Assembly: GCF_947500045.1 (NCBI RefSeq)
Contig: NZ_CANMQQ010000001.1
Span: 602,853-666,852, forward strand
Direction of reading: 5' to 3'
DNA length: 64,000 bases
From: an uncultured Ruegeria sp.
GTDB taxonomy: Bacteria > Pseudomonadota > Alphaproteobacteria > Rhodobacterales > Rhodobacteraceae
In this document: positions 53,501-63,906 of the stretch, piece after piece
Numbering within the stretch: position 1 is the stretch's first letter
Layout: each line of letters opens with the position of its first letter
The notes under the pieces: model-generated
What the model was told of the DNA's origin: nothing
Seen by the model: only the letters and a program-made list of their open reading frames with translations
Database searches by the model: none
Position numbers and translations under genes: made by a program

Positions 53501-56500
53501 GTGGGACGCAAATTGGTCCAGCAACAACAGCAGGATGACGAAGAGACGGGTAAGAAGCCCCGCCGACGATCGCGCCGCCGGACAGCTGGGTTGTGGGCCA
53601 TGCGCGGTGTCTTTGTGCTGGTCTTTCTGGCGCTGCTAACCGGATTCATGGTGATTGGTCAGCGGATGCACGCGCCAGCATGGTTGCGTGACCGCGTTGA
53701 GACGCGCCTTGACGAAGCTTTAGGCGGCGTGAAAGTGCGGTTCGGCGACGTCAGTTTTATCGTGCACGAAGGCTGGCGCCCACGAATGCGCCTGACGGAT
53801 GTCCGCATCAGTGACGCCGCGGGTCAGCAGATTGCCGAAGTGTCGGACCTGCGCGCCAGCCTGTCGATGCGGCCACTGCTGCGTGGTCATGTGCGGCCAA
53901 AACGCATTATCCTGCAAGGGGCGCAAATAGCGCTGACCAGGGGCCTGGACGGGGTTTTGACACTGACCGTTGGTGCCGACAGTGCGCCGGTTGGCCAAGC
54001 TCCGAACTTTGCGCAGCTTATCGAAAGATCGGATGAGGTATTTCAATCACCGGCTTTGTCGGCGCTGAGTTCTGTCGAACTGGATGCAATCACTCTGGAC
54101 TATCAGGACTTGCGCTTGGGCCGTTCGTGGGTTTTGGACGGCGGTCGCATTCAGGCCACTCGCAGCGCGGGTGAGGTTCGCCTGGCCACTAATTTCTCGG
54201 TTCTGGCCGGGCGGGATTTCGTCAGCACAATCGAGGCCAACTATACCAGTTCGCTGGGCAGCCTTGCCGCTCGGTTTGGTGTGTCGATCACTGATCTACC
54301 GGCGGAAGATATTGCCGGTCACAGCCCGGTACTGGCATGGATGCAGGTGCTGCGAACGCCCATCTCTGGTGCGTTGCGCGGAAGCATTGACGCCGACGGA
54401 GCGCTGGGGCCGGTCTTCGCCACGCTAAACCTTGGCGCAGGTGCGGTACAGCCGACGCCCGAGACAACGCCCATCAAGTTTGATTCAGCGCGCACCTATT
54501 TCACCTACGACCCAATACAGCAGGCGCTGGATTTCAACGAGGTCTCAATCAGTTCCGCCTGGGGCAGGGTGCAGGCCGATGGCAAGGCTTTCCTTCAGGG
54601 GATCAAAGCTGGCGCGTTGGACAGCATGTCTGGACAGTTTCGCCTGAGCGGGATCGAGGTCAATCCGGCCAATCTGTTCCCAGAAGCGCTGAACCTGACG
54701 CGGGCTGATGTGGACTTCCAGATGAAACTGGCACCGTTTCGGATGCAATTGGGGCAGATGACGGTCGAAGATGGCGCGTATCGCGCACGTCTGAGCGGGT
54801 CTCTGGCCGGGTTGTCCGAAGGCTGGGTCGCCGAAATTGATGCGCAGATTGATCAGATGAAATCTGATCAACTGTTGAACTACTGGCCCGAACGGCTAGC
54901 CCCGAAACCGCGCCTTTGGGTGACCGAGAACCTTTACCATGGTGAAATGTCAGATCTGGATTTCGCCCTGCGCCTGCGACCCGGCGAAAAGCCCGACATC
55001 TATGTGGATTTCGAGTTTGAAGACACCAAGGTCCGGTTTGCAAAGACCCTGCCGCCCATTGAAAATGCGCAGGGGCAGGCCAGCCTGCTGAACGGGCGAT
55101 TTACGGTCTCGGCGCAAAAGGGGATCGTGATCGCGGATGAAGGCGGGGCAGTCGATGCTTCGGGTACCTCGTTTATCATTCCGGACACCCGCATCAAGAA
55201 ATCCACGCCGGGTATTGCCCGGGTGCAGGCGAAGGGCAGCGTGACCGCTGCATTGTCTCTTCTGGACCGACCACCCCTGCAATTGCTGACCAAGGCCAAT
55301 CTTCCGGTCGAACTCGCAGACGGTCAGGTTAGCCTGGGCGGTACTTTGTCATTGCCCTTGATCAAGGGGCTAAAACTTGAAGACACGCAGTTTCACTTTT
55401 CAGGCAAGCTGTCCAATTTGGACAGCGACAAACTGGTGCCGGGGTTCGAAGTCAGTGCAGACCAGTTGGACCTGAGCGGAGATCAGACGCAGGTCGCCAT
55501 TGAAGGTGAAGGGCTGTTTGGGGTCGTCCCGGTTCAGGCCTCGTGGCGCCAGCCGATCGGGGGCGACACGCCGCAACGTAGTGAGCTAACTGGCCAGATC
55601 GAACTTTCTCCACGACTGATGGAACAGATAAATGCCGGACTGCCCAACGGCATGTTGACCGGGCAGGGGCTGGCAGATTTTACGCTAGGCATCGGTGCGG
55701 GTGAGCCGCCGCGCCTGAACGCGCAATCAGACCTGGTAGGGGTTGCGCTGGCTATCCCGGAACTCGGGTGGCGCAAAGGTGGTAATGGCAGCGGTACCCT
55801 GACGGCTGAGGCGACGCTGGGTGCGCAGCTTAGCGTCGATGCGCTGCGGATTGATACGGCTGGTTTGCGTACCACGGCCTCCATTTCCTTCCGCGATGGT
55901 GCGTTTGATCGTGTGCGGTTCAGTTCATTCGAACTGGGAAATTGGCTGGCTGTTCCTGCCGAACTGATCGGGCGCGGTTCGGCTTTACCGGATATTCGGG
56001 TGCTGGGCGGCGTCCTTGATCTTGGCAAATCTACGCTGGGCGAGGGCGGTGGCGACAGTGGTGGGGGGGGTGGACCAGGGCCGAAACTCGACGTTGCGTT
56101 GGACCGGTTACAGGTTACCGAGACTGTGGCGCTGACAGGGCTGACCGGGTCATTCCAAACCACAGGCGGATTGACGGGCCCCTTCGCCGCACAGGTGAAT
56201 GGTGGCGCGCGCATAAACGGTCAGGTGACGCCGCGCGATGGTCGCACCGCAGTTGGACTGACTTCGGACGATGCGGGGGCTGTTCTGCGTTCAGCCGGAG
56301 TGTTGACACAAGCGCGAGGCGGTTCCATGCAGTTGCAACTCGATCCCATTGCCGAGCCCGGAAATTACGATGTCGACCTGAAGATCAAGAATACGCGGAT
56401 TACGGACGCACCAGCCATGGCGGCGTTGCTGAACGCGATCAGTCTGGTTGGGTTGCTGGATGAAATGGCGGGGCAGGGTATTTTCTTTTCAGCCATCGAC

Positions 56501-56887
56501 AGCAAAATGCGCATTACTCCGACCGAGGTGAAGGTGCTGAGCGGCAGCGCGGTTGGCCCCTCGATGGGCCTGTCGTTTGATGGCACCGTTGATACAGTCG
56601 CCGGGATGTTAAATCTGCGCGGCGCGATCTCACCGATCTATCTTTTGAATGCGATTGGCAGTGTGATAACCAAGAAAGGCGAAGGGATTTTTTCCTTCAA
56701 CTACACACTGACCGGGCCGTTGGTGGACCCGCGGGTATCGGTCAATCCGCTGTCGGGCCTCGCCCCCCTGTTTCTGCGCAACCTGCTGCGTGAACCGGCG
56801 CCAACCGTTTCAGATGGCCCCAATGCCACGCCTGACCGCTCGGGCCAACCGCATCCGGCCGTGCAATCGCGGGGTGAAGATCGCTGA
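53501..56887 (+). CDS. Large AsmA/DUF3971-type membrane-anchored protein
   Basis: About 1128 residues from a GTG at 53501 (a TTG at 53492 is in frame; neither has a strong site). A basic N-tail ([15 protein letters not shown]), one membrane helix (about 35-55), then a long beta-rich body typical of AsmA-like/YhdP bridge proteins (DUF3971 in the middle, an AsmA-like C-terminal part with [15 protein letters not shown]). Such proteins span the periplasm and move phospholipids to the outer membrane. queA follows 45 bases later. Confidence 0.85.
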   Translation: MGRKLVQQQQQDDEETGKKPRRRSRRRTAGLWAMRGVFVLVFLALLTGFMVIGQRMHAPAWLRDRVETRLDEALGGVKVRFGDVSFIVHEGWRPRMRLTDVRISDAAGQQIAEVSDLRASLSMRPLLRGHVRPKRIILQGAQIALTRGLDGVLTLTVGADSAPVGQAPNFAQLIERSDEVFQSPALSALSSVELDAITLDYQDLRLGRSWVLDGGRIQATRSAGEVRLATNFSVLAGRDFVSTIEANYTSSLGSLAARFGVSITDLPAEDIAGHSPVLAWMQVLRTPISGALRGSIDADGALGPVFATLNLGAGAVQPTPETTPIKFDSARTYFTYDPIQQALDFNEVSISSAWGRVQADGKAFLQGIKAGALDSMSGQFRLSGIEVNPANLFPEALNLTRADVDFQMKLAPFRMQLGQMTVEDGAYRARLSGSLAGLSEGWVAEIDAQIDQMKSDQLLNYWPERLAPKPRLWVTENLYHGEMSDLDFALRLRPGEKPDIYVDFEFEDTKVRFAKTLPPIENAQGQASLLNGRFTVSAQKGIVIADEGGAVDASGTSFIIPDTRIKKSTPGIARVQAKGSVTAALSLLDRPPLQLLTKANLPVELADGQVSLGGTLSLPLIKGLKLEDTQFHFSGKLSNLDSDKLVPGFEVSADQLDLSGDQTQVAIEGEGLFGVVPVQASWRQPIGGDTPQRSELTGQIELSPRLMEQINAGLPNGMLTGQGLADFTLGIGAGEPPRLNAQSDLVGVALAIPELGWRKGGNGSGTLTAEATLGAQLSVDALRIDTAGLRTTASISFRDGAFDRVRFSSFELGNWLAVPAELIGRGSALPDIRVLGGVLDLGKSTLGEGGGDSGGGGGPGPKLDVALDRLQVTETVALTGLTGSFQTTGGLTGPFAAQVNGGARINGQVTPRDGRTAVGLTSDDAGAVLRSAGVLTQARGGSMQLQLDPIAEPGNYDVDLKIKNTRITDAPAMAALLNAISLVGLLDEMAGQGIFFSAIDSKMRITPTEVKVLSGSAVGPSMGLSFDGTVDTVAGMLNLRGAISPIYLLNAIGSVITKKGEGIFSFNYTLTGPLVDPRVSVNPLSGLAPLFLRNLLREPAPTVSDGPNATPDRSGQPHPAVQSRGEDR

Positions 56888-56931
56888 TCTGGGCTGTAGC
56901 CGAATCTGTCGGGCCGATGTATGGCGCGGCC

Positions 56932-57978
56932 ATGAAACTTAGCGATTTTGATTTCCACCTGCCCGAACACTTGATTGCCACGCGGCCTGCCAATCCACGC
57001 TCGTCGGCGCGGCTGTTGGTTGCGCAAGGAAATACCATTCGGGATCAGCATGTGTTCGATCTGCCGGGCATACTGCAGCCAGGTGATCGTCTGGTGTTGA
57101 ACGACACCCGCGTAATCCCTGCGCGCCTGAGTGGCCGCCGCCATCGCGACAGTGCGCAGGGCCCTGTTTCCGCTGCGATAGAAGCAACGCTGCTTGACCC
57201 GCAATCCGATGGTTGCTGGGCTGCGCTGATCAAGCCCCTGAAAAAGGTCAAACCCGGAGAGGAGATCGTGTTTTCGGATGATCTGAGCGCGACCTTGGAT
57301 CGTGTCGCCGACGGTCAGGCCTATTTGCGTTTCAATCTGACTGGGGAAGATTTCGACCGCGCACTGGAACAGGCAGGCGCAATGCCATTGCCACCCTATA
57401 TTGCGGCAAAACGCGCTGCGGATGAGCAGGATAAGACCGATTACCAAACCGTTTGGGCGCGGAATTCCGGTGCTGTTGCGGCGCCTACGGCGTCGCTGCA
57501 TTTCGACGATGCATTGTTGAACGCGCTGGCGGAACGCGGCGTCGAATTCACTCATGTAACCCTGCATGTAGGTGCTGGCACGTTTCTTCCGGTCAAAGTC
57601 GAAGACGTAACCACACATAAGATGCACGCCGAATGGGGGCGCGTCAGCGCGCAGGCCGCAGCTGAGATCGCGGCGACCCGGGCAAGGGGTGGGCGGATCA
57701 TCCCGGTAGGAACGACAGCGCTGCGCCTGATCGAAAGCGCGGCGCGTGGGGGACGGATCGAACCGTGGGAAGGTGAGACCGACATATTCATCTATCCCGG
57801 TTTCGAATTTCACGTCACCGATGCGCTGATGACCAACTTTCATTTGCCGAAGTCCACTTTGCTGATGCTGGTTTCGGCACTGATGGGGCAGGATCAGGTC
57901 AATACAATTTATGATCATGCCATCGCGGGTGAATATCGCTTTTTCTCATATGGCGATGCGTCTTTGTTGATCCCTTAG
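56932..57978 (+). CDS. queA: tRNA preQ1(34) S-adenosylmethionine ribosyltransferase-isomerase
   Basis: 348 residues from the ATG at 56932; an ATG at 56917 is in frame but gives a non-family N-terminus. Landmarks are [75 protein letters not shown]-like APTASLHF and [24 protein letters not shown]. Makes epoxyqueuosine in the tRNA wobble pathway. It overlaps the AsmA-like gene's transcription unit. Confidence 0.96.
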   Translation: MKLSDFDFHLPEHLIATRPANPRSSARLLVAQGNTIRDQHVFDLPGILQPGDRLVLNDTRVIPARLSGRRHRDSAQGPVSAAIEATLLDPQSDGCWAALIKPLKKVKPGEEIVFSDDLSATLDRVADGQAYLRFNLTGEDFDRALEQAGAMPLPPYIAAKRAADEQDKTDYQTVWARNSGAVAAPTASLHFDDALLNALAERGVEFTHVTLHVGAGTFLPVKVEDVTTHKMHAEWGRVSAQAAAEIAATRARGGRIIPVGTTALRLIESAARGGRIEPWEGETDIFIYPGFEFHVTDALMTNFHLPKSTLLMLVSALMGQDQVNTIYDHAIAGEYRFFSYGDASLLIP

Positions 57979-58083
57979 TCGCATCTGTTTCATCCGCGCC
58001 CCGACAATGTCGTAGACAGGCGCGACGCGGGAAGGAATTGATCGCAAAGCGAACAAAACACGTCGGCAACTTGGATAGGCATT

Positions 58084-59355
58084 ATGCTTCAGGTTCTTTC
58101 CAGCGCTTGGGCGCTTCTTCTGGGAATGGGATTGCTGATGGTCGGCAACGGCCTTCAAGGCACGTTGCTGGGCGTGCGCGGCGAGATCGAGGGCTTCTCG
58201 ACCCTCGAGATGTCCTTTGTCATGTCGGCTTATTTTTTGGGTTTTCTCGGCGGCTCGCGTTTGGCACCCGAGATGATCCGGCGCGTGGGCCACGTGCGCG
58301 TGTTCGCGGCTTTGGCTTCGTTTATCTCGGCCGTTATGATCATGTATCCGATGCTGACCGACCCAATCGCGTGGTCGCTGGGCCGCGTGATTATCGGTTT
58401 CTGCTTCTCGGGCGTGTATGTGACAGCCGAAAGCTGGCTGAACAACGCGGCCAACAACGAGAACCGAGGGCAGGCGCTGTCGCTCTACATGATAGTGCAG
58501 ATGGCGGGTGTCGTGAGCGCGCAGGCCCTTTTGCTGGTCGGTGACCCTGCCGGGTATGAGACGTTTGTTATCGCATCGATCCTGGTCTCGATTTCGTTCG
58601 GACCCATTTTGCTGTCGATCTCTCCCACACCCGCATTCGACACCACCAAGCCGATGACCCTGCGCAAATTGTTGGAGACATCACCGTTGGGCTGTGTTGG
58701 CATGTTTTTGTTAGGCGGAATATTCTCGGCGCAATTCGGTATGAGCGCCGTCTATGGCGCCCAGGTTGGGCTGAGCCTGGTTGAAATTTCTACCTTTGTT
58801 GCCGCGTTTTATATCGGCGCAGTCGTGCTGCAATATCCGCTCGGCTGGATGTCCGATAGAATGGATCGCCGCCTGCTGATTATGTCGGTTGCCGCTGTTG
58901 GCGGCGTTGGGGCCGTGATTGGCATTGTGCTGGGTGTCACGTTTCCCATGCTGTTGGTGTCGGCTTTTATTATTGGCGGTATGACGAGCCCGCTTTATTC
59001 GCTGCTGATCGCATATACAAATGACTATCTGGAGTATGACGATATGTCGGCGGCGTCAGGGGGGCTGGTTTTCATCAATGGTCTTGGCGCGATCGCAGGA
59101 CCGATTATCACTGGATGGCTGATGGGGTCCGGGGTTATCGGTCCATGGGGCTTTTTCCTGTTCATTGCCGTACTGATGTTCATCATGGCCCTGTATGCCG
59201 CGTATCGGATGACCCAGCGCGTTTACGCACCTGTGGATGAGACCGGGACAATTGCGCCGCTCTATCCGACATCTTCGCTGGTCGCGCTTGAAGTCGCGCA
59301 AGAAGTCGCGATTGAGGCCGCGCAGGATGAGCAGGATGCGCAAGAACTCACCTAA
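58084..59355 (+). CDS. Major facilitator superfamily transporter, YcaD-like
   Basis: 423 residues, 12 membrane helices. GLQGTLLGVRGEIEGFS and AESWLNNAANNENRGQALSLYM are typical of the YcaD/UMF2 group of small MFS transporters. A Glu/Ala-rich tail (VAQEVAIEAAQDEQDAQELT) is cytosolic. No substrate clue. 105 bases after queA, so perhaps a separate unit. Confidence 0.88.
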   Translation: MLQVLSSAWALLLGMGLLMVGNGLQGTLLGVRGEIEGFSTLEMSFVMSAYFLGFLGGSRLAPEMIRRVGHVRVFAALASFISAVMIMYPMLTDPIAWSLGRVIIGFCFSGVYVTAESWLNNAANNENRGQALSLYMIVQMAGVVSAQALLLVGDPAGYETFVIASILVSISFGPILLSISPTPAFDTTKPMTLRKLLETSPLGCVGMFLLGGIFSAQFGMSAVYGAQVGLSLVEISTFVAAFYIGAVVLQYPLGWMSDRMDRRLLIMSVAAVGGVGAVIGIVLGVTFPMLLVSAFIIGGMTSPLYSLLIAYTNDYLEYDDMSAASGGLVFINGLGAIAGPIITGWLMGSGVIGPWGFFLFIAVLMFIMALYAAYRMTQRVYAPVDETGTIAPLYPTSSLVALEVAQEVAIEAAQDEQDAQELT

Positions 59356-59364
59356 GCGACGCAA

Positions 59365-59400
59365 TTGTGACTTTTGTGTTGCAATATGTTACTGTCACAA
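59365..59400. promoter_or_regulatory. Inverted repeat upstream of the DUF924 gene
   Basis: TTGTGAC (59365-59371) and GTCACAA (59394-59400) are perfect 7-bp arms 22 bases apart, just after the MFS transporter stop and 63 bases before the DUF924 gene. Possible regulator site; the right half falls close to where a promoter would be. Confidence 0.3.
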
Positions 59401-59462
59401 ATCTGTAAAAGAGATTTTAATGACGTTACGTCCTGGGGAGGGCAATTACGGAGTCTAGGGCA

Positions 59463-60041
59463 ATGGCAGGTCCTGAAGAAGTATTGAGTTTTTGGTTAGA
59501 TGAGGTTGGCCCCGAGGGGTGGTACCTACAGGATGAAGCGCTGGATGCGCGAATCCGGGATAAATTCCTTACAATGTGGAAGGATGCAGGCGAGGGGAAG
59601 TTCTCGCTTTGGCTGACCTATCCCAGCGGATCGCTGGCCTATATTATCCTTATGGATCAGTTACCTCGTAACATGTTCCGGGGCAGCAAACAGGCATTCG
59701 CATCGGACAGGGCAGCGCTGGCAGCAGCCAAATGTGCAGTCGACAAGGGCTGGGATTTAAAGATCGATGAACCAGCGCGGCAGTTCTTTTATCTGCCGAT
59801 GATGCATTCGGAAAATTTGTGCGATCAGGAACGCTGTGTGCGCCTGATGCTTGAAAGGATGCCCGAAAGCGGTGACAGCAATCTGCTGCATGCGCGCGCC
59901 CATCGTGAGGTGATCCGAAAGTTCGGTCGTTTCCCATATCGCAACGATGCGCTGGATCGACCGACTACTGAACACGAAGCTGCATATGTCAGCGGTGGCG
60001 GTTACGGCTCGACAGTTCGCGAAATGCAAGCTTCGGTCTAG
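59463..60041 (+). CDS. DUF924-family protein
   Basis: 192 residues. VLSFWLDEVGPEGWYLQDEALDARIRDKFLTMW, LAYIILMDQLPRNMFRG, QFFYLPMMHSENLCDQERCV and RKFGRFPYRNDALDR are the DUF924 landmarks. The family is an alpha-helical TPR-like fold of unknown role, common in proteobacteria. It ends four bases inside the convergent neighbour. Confidence 0.93.
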   Translation: MAGPEEVLSFWLDEVGPEGWYLQDEALDARIRDKFLTMWKDAGEGKFSLWLTYPSGSLAYIILMDQLPRNMFRGSKQAFASDRAALAAAKCAVDKGWDLKIDEPARQFFYLPMMHSENLCDQERCVRLMLERMPESGDSNLLHARAHREVIRKFGRFPYRNDALDRPTTEHEAAYVSGGGYGSTVREMQASV

Positions 60042-60472
60042 GCGGGCGGCTCGCATCCTCTTATAAGCAGAAGCCGGTTAGTTATGCTGTCTACGGATGT
60101 CGTGATGGCATAATCTATCAGTTCTTCCGGATTTTTGGCCAGGCCCGCCAGTCGATCTTGGGTGTCTTTCAGGCTGTTCTCCAGATTGCTCAGCCGTTGC
60201 AGTGTGGCGTTCAACTGTTGGCGGGTGTTTGTGTCAGGCAGAGTGTTCTGACTTGCAAGAGTAGCCAGCTCGCTGCGCAACGCGGTCAGTTCACCACGAA
60301 TGCCTTGCGCCTGCTCGCGCAGCGGCGCCACAACTTGCAGATTCTCAGCAAATCCGGATCGTATTTGATCCACGGATTGCGCAAGCTTCCATCCCAGAAA
60401 GAGGCACAACGCCAGCAATATCAACGTCGCGTTCAACAGGGCGAGTAGTAGGTCTTTAAGGGTTTTGGCCAT
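60038..60472 (-). CDS. Coiled-coil membrane protein of unknown function
   Basis: 144 residues. A membrane helix at about 9-28 (LLALLNATLILLALCLFLGWKL) is followed by a coiled coil (about 45-115: LREQAQGIRGELTALRSELATLASQ, then LQRLSNLENSLKDTQDRLAGLA). Ends in CEPPA. I do not know the family; the layout fits a small anchored scaffold. It is convergent with the DUF924 gene (4-base overlap) and divergent from lpdA. Confidence 0.7.
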   Translation of the reverse strand: MAKTLKDLLLALLNATLILLALCLFLGWKLAQSVDQIRSGFAENLQVVAPLREQAQGIRGELTALRSELATLASQNTLPDTNTRQQLNATLQRLSNLENSLKDTQDRLAGLAKNPEELIDYAITTSVDSITNRLLLIRGCEPPA

Positions 60473-60631
60473 GAATACGCCTTTCGAAAGTCGGGAATGT
60501 CAAATTCGGATAGTCCTTAAGCCTCTGTTCTAGCCTTTGCATTGGCATGGGTATAGGCTGAAATCAGCTTGAAAGACTTGACCTGACCCCGCGTCACATA
60601 TGTCGCGGGTTGTGATGTTGATGCGTTGTAG

Positions 60632-60657
60632 AAAATAGTTTAACGGTAAACTAGTTT
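60632..60657. promoter_or_regulatory. Palindromic operator upstream of lpdA, same as at pdhA
   Basis: TAGTTTA (60636-60642) and TAAACTA (60647-60653) around ACGG, with three further A-T pairs beyond one mismatch. 34 to 51 bases before the lpdA start. Matches the core of the pdhA palindrome and its position. Confidence 0.68.
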
Positions 60658-60686
60658 TTTGAACCGATCTGTGCCGAGAGGGAAAC

Positions 60687-62081
60687 ATGGCTGCACAATC
60701 TTATGATCTGATCGTAATCGGGGCTGGCCCCGGTGGCTATGTGGCCGCTATTCGCGCGGCACAGTTGGGCCTGAAGACCGCTGTTGTAGAGCGCGAACAT
60801 TTAGGCGGCATCTGCCTGAACTGGGGGTGTATCCCGACAAAGGCGCTTTTGCGATCGTCGGAAGTGTTCCATCTGATGGAACGCGCCAAGGACTTTGGCC
60901 TGAAGGCCGACAAGGTCGGCTACGATCTGGACGCAGTGGTAAAACGCTCGCGCGGGGTTGCGGCGCAGCTTTCCGGCGGCATCGGTCATCTGCTCAAAAA
61001 GAACAAAGTGGCCGTTGTGATGGGAGATGCGACAATCCCCGCCAAGGGCAAGGTCAGCGTCAAAACGGGCAAAGGTACCGAAGAGTTGACCGCGAAGAAC
61101 ATTGTTCTGGCCACTGGTGCCCGTGCGCGTGAATTGCCCGGGCTTGAGGCCGACGGTGATCTGGTCTGGACCTATAAGCACGCGCTGCAACCACCTCGGA
61201 TGCCTAAGAAATTACTTGTCATCGGCTCTGGTGCGATCGGAATTGAATTCGCCAGTTTCTACAACACGCTGGGCGCGGATACGACGGTTGTCGAAGTGAT
61301 GGACCGTGTGCTGCCGGTCGAAGACGCCGAGATCAGCGCCTTTGCCAAGAAGGCCTTCACCAAGCAGGGCATGAAGATCATGGAAAAGGCGATGGTCAAA
61401 CAGCTGGACCGCGCCAAGGGTAAGGTCACTGCGCATATCGAAGTGAAGGGCAAGGTTGAGAAACACGATTTCGACACGGTGATTTCCGCCGTTGGGATCG
61501 TGGGCAATGTCGAAAACCTCGGGCTCGAAGCGTTGGGTGCCAAGATTGACCGCACCCATGTTGTGACGGATGAGTTCTGCCGCACTGGTGTCGAAGGTCT
61601 CTATGCCATCGGTGATATCGCTGGCGCGCCATGGTTGGCCCACAAGGCCAGCCACGAAGGTGTAATGGTTGCCGAACTTATCGCGGGCAAACACGCGCAC
61701 CCGGTCAAACCCGAAAGCATCGCGGGCTGTACTTATTGTCAGCCTCAGGTTGCCTCGGTTGGGTACAGCGAAGCCAAGGCCAAAGAGCTGGGCTATGAAA
61801 TCAAAGTCGGTCGCTTCCCGTTTATCGGCAACGGCAAAGCCATCGCTTTGGGTGAACCAGAGGGCCTGATCAAAACGGTGTTTGATGCAAAAACCGGTGA
61901 ACTGCTTGGGGCACATATGATTGGTGCCGAAGTGACCGAGTTGATTCAGGGTTATGTGGTTGGCCGCCAGCTGGAGACCACGGAAGAAGACTTGATGAAC
62001 ACTGTCTTCCCGCACCCAACGCTGTCAGAAATGATGCATGAAAGTGTGCTGGATGCCTATGGGCGCGTGATTCACATGTAA
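60687..62081 (+). CDS. lpdA: Dihydrolipoyl dehydrogenase (E3)
   Basis: 464 residues. FAD motif DLIVIGAGPGGYVAAIRAAQLG, the redox disulfide in GGICLNWGCIPTKALL, NAD motif KKLLVIGSGAIGIEFASFYNTLGA, and the C-terminal HPTLSEMMHESVLDAYG with the catalytic His-Glu. Reoxidises lipoyl groups of PDH and other 2-oxoacid dehydrogenases. The shared palindrome suggests co-control with pdhABC. Confidence 0.96.
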   Translation: MAAQSYDLIVIGAGPGGYVAAIRAAQLGLKTAVVEREHLGGICLNWGCIPTKALLRSSEVFHLMERAKDFGLKADKVGYDLDAVVKRSRGVAAQLSGGIGHLLKKNKVAVVMGDATIPAKGKVSVKTGKGTEELTAKNIVLATGARARELPGLEADGDLVWTYKHALQPPRMPKKLLVIGSGAIGIEFASFYNTLGADTTVVEVMDRVLPVEDAEISAFAKKAFTKQGMKIMEKAMVKQLDRAKGKVTAHIEVKGKVEKHDFDTVISAVGIVGNVENLGLEALGAKIDRTHVVTDEFCRTGVEGLYAIGDIAGAPWLAHKASHEGVMVAELIAGKHAHPVKPESIAGCTYCQPQVASVGYSEAKAKELGYEIKVGRFPFIGNGKAIALGEPEGLIKTVFDAKTGELLGAHMIGAEVTELIQGYVVGRQLETTEEDLMNTVFPHPTLSEMMHESVLDAYGRVIHM

Positions 62082-62086
62082 GGGAA

Positions 62087-62206
62087 GGGGGCTCTGCCCC
62101 CGCCGCGGCAAGCCGCGACTCCCCCGAGGTGTTTAGCGCCAGATGAAGCAGGGGATCCGTTCTTCATCTGGCTGAAAATACCTCGGAGCGCGAGGCAGAG
62201 CCTCGC
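62087..62206. repeat. Composite palindromic repeat downstream of lpdA
   Basis: Four perfect inverted repeats in 120 bases: GGGGGC/GCCCCC (62087-62101), CGCGGC/GCCGCG (62104-62117), a nested pair of CCGAGGT/ACCTCGG (62124-62186) around CCAGATGAAG/CTTCATCTGG (62139-62171), and GCGAGGC/GCCTCGC (62190-62206). It fills the whole gap between lpdA and the convergent peptidase. Looks like a REP/BIME-like dispersed element that can also end transcription. Confidence 0.7.
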
Positions 62207-62218
62207 ATGAAACGCTGT

Positions 62219-63607
62219 CTATTTCTTGGTGAGTGCCTCCAGAATGCGCGCCCAGGATCGGATGCCTTTGTGGAAGCTTTTGACGTCGTATTTCTCATTC
62301 GGCGAATGGATGGCATCGTCGTCGTTGGCGTAACCAACCAGCATCGAATCCAGCCCCAGCACAGTATTGAAATACCCTACGACGGGGATTGAGCCGCCCA
62401 TACCGGTGAAAACGGCCTCACGATCCCATTCGTCTGACAGCGCGCCACGGGCAGCCTCGAATTCGGGGCGGTCGAGGTTCATAACTGACGCGGGCGAACC
62501 TTCGAGGTCGTTGTCCCACACGATTTTGGCATCGGGCGACAAGCGGTCTTCGACATGCTTGCGGATTCGATCACGCAGTACATCTGGATCCATGTCGCCG
62601 ACAAGACGGCAGGTGATCTTGCAATGCGCCTCGGACGGGATCACGGTTTTGGAGCCAGCACCGTTATATCCGCCCCAGAGGCCATTCACCTCAAGCGTTG
62701 GACGCGCCCATTGTTGTTCCAGTGTGGAGTACTTCTTTTCGCCATGAGCCTTGGAATAGCCGACCGAATTCAGATATTCAGCTTCGTCGAAGCCGCAGTT
62801 CTGCCATTGGCGCAACTGCTCTGCAGGGACCTCATGTACGCCATCGTAAAAGCCTTCGACTGCAACACGTCCAGTTTCTTCGTCATAGAAAGAGGCAACG
62901 ATACGTGACAATTCCCGCAGCGGGTTCAGGCCCGGTCCGCCATAGTGGCCCGAATGCAGGTCGATGCGCGGGCCGACAATGGTGAATTCATCTTTGAGCA
63001 TTCCGCGCAGTTGTGACGCGATCGACGGGACCCCACGCGAAACCATCGAGGTGTCACAGACCAGGGCCAGATCAGCCTGAAGCTCGGCTGTGTTCGCTTC
63101 CAGGAACGGCACCAGCGATGGCGATCCGGATTCTTCCTCACCTTCGAAGAAAAATGTGATGCGGCAGGGCAGGGTGCCGTGCACCGCTTTCCATGCGCGG
63201 CAGGCTTCGACGAAGGTCATCAACTGACCCTTATCATCGGATGATCCGCGCCCACGGATCACCTGACCATGCGCCGTGTCTTCCAGCGCTGGATCGAAGG
63301 GGTCACGGTTCCACAGGTTCAGCGGATCGACCGGTTGCACATCATAGTGGCCATAGAACAGCACATGTGGACCATCGCCGCCTTCACCGACATGGCCAAC
63401 AACCATGGGATGGCCAGGGGTTTCGCGCTTTTCTGCCTTGATACCGATGCTTTGCAGATCGGCGACCAGCCAGTCGGCGGCCTTGTCCACATGTTCTTTG
63501 AACGCCGGATCTGTCGATATCGATGGGATTCGCAGAAACTCCATCAGGCGATCAATAGAAGTGTTCAGATCTGAATCGATTTGGCTGAGTACAGCGTCTA
63601 GCGACAT
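62219..63607 (-). CDS. M20-family metallodipeptidase
   Basis: 462 residues from the ATG at 63607 (AGGAGAG upstream); the frame is open to 63622. Metal-binding and catalytic landmarks: FYGHYDVQPVDPLNLW, GRGSSDDKGQ and FEGEEESGSPSL, with a lid domain (LRGMLKDEFTIVGPRIDLHSGHYGGP). Cytosolic dipeptide or acyl-amino-acid hydrolase (ArgE/DapE/CPG2 type). Confidence 0.93.
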   Translation of the reverse strand: MSLDAVLSQIDSDLNTSIDRLMEFLRIPSISTDPAFKEHVDKAADWLVADLQSIGIKAEKRETPGHPMVVGHVGEGGDGPHVLFYGHYDVQPVDPLNLWNRDPFDPALEDTAHGQVIRGRGSSDDKGQLMTFVEACRAWKAVHGTLPCRITFFFEGEEESGSPSLVPFLEANTAELQADLALVCDTSMVSRGVPSIASQLRGMLKDEFTIVGPRIDLHSGHYGGPGLNPLRELSRIVASFYDEETGRVAVEGFYDGVHEVPAEQLRQWQNCGFDEAEYLNSVGYSKAHGEKKYSTLEQQWARPTLEVNGLWGGYNGAGSKTVIPSEAHCKITCRLVGDMDPDVLRDRIRKHVEDRLSPDAKIVWDNDLEGSPASVMNLDRPEFEAARGALSDEWDREAVFTGMGGSIPVVGYFNTVLGLDSMLVGYANDDDAIHSPNEKYDVKSFHKGIRSWARILEALTKK

Positions 63608-63764
63608 GGGTCTCTCCTGCAAGGTCTGGAATTTGCGCAGAGCCTAGCAGCGCAGGCGGGGCCGTCCAGCCCGTATTGCGAACGGAGCATGTGAAATTGC
63701 CTGCGTCGTTTCCTCGCGTCCCGTTGCCGTAACTTTACTTGTCGTGTCGCGTCTTACCCGGTAT

Positions 63765-63778
63765 TTGATGCAAATCAA
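63765..63778. promoter_or_regulatory. Fnr/FnrL-type box upstream of hemA
   Basis: TTGAT-GCAA-ATCAA is a perfect match to the TTGAT-N4-ATCAA consensus of Fnr/FnrL proteins, 129 bases before the hemA start. In Rhodobacter, hemA is an FnrL target, so oxygen-dependent control is likely here. Confidence 0.8.
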
Positions 63779-63906
63779 AGTTGGGTTCACCGGTTGGGCT
63801 GTAGGCAGTCTCAACAGAGGAACGCGTCGCCAACATCGCACTTGTTTGTGATGTGGCGGAAAAAGTCGCCCGGGGCTATTATGGCTGGGCATCCAAGGAG
63901 GGTCCG

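Noticed and set aside
56701..57918. 405-codon minus-strand frame opposite queA
   Set aside because: Shadow of queA and the end of the AsmA-like gene; no recognisable features.
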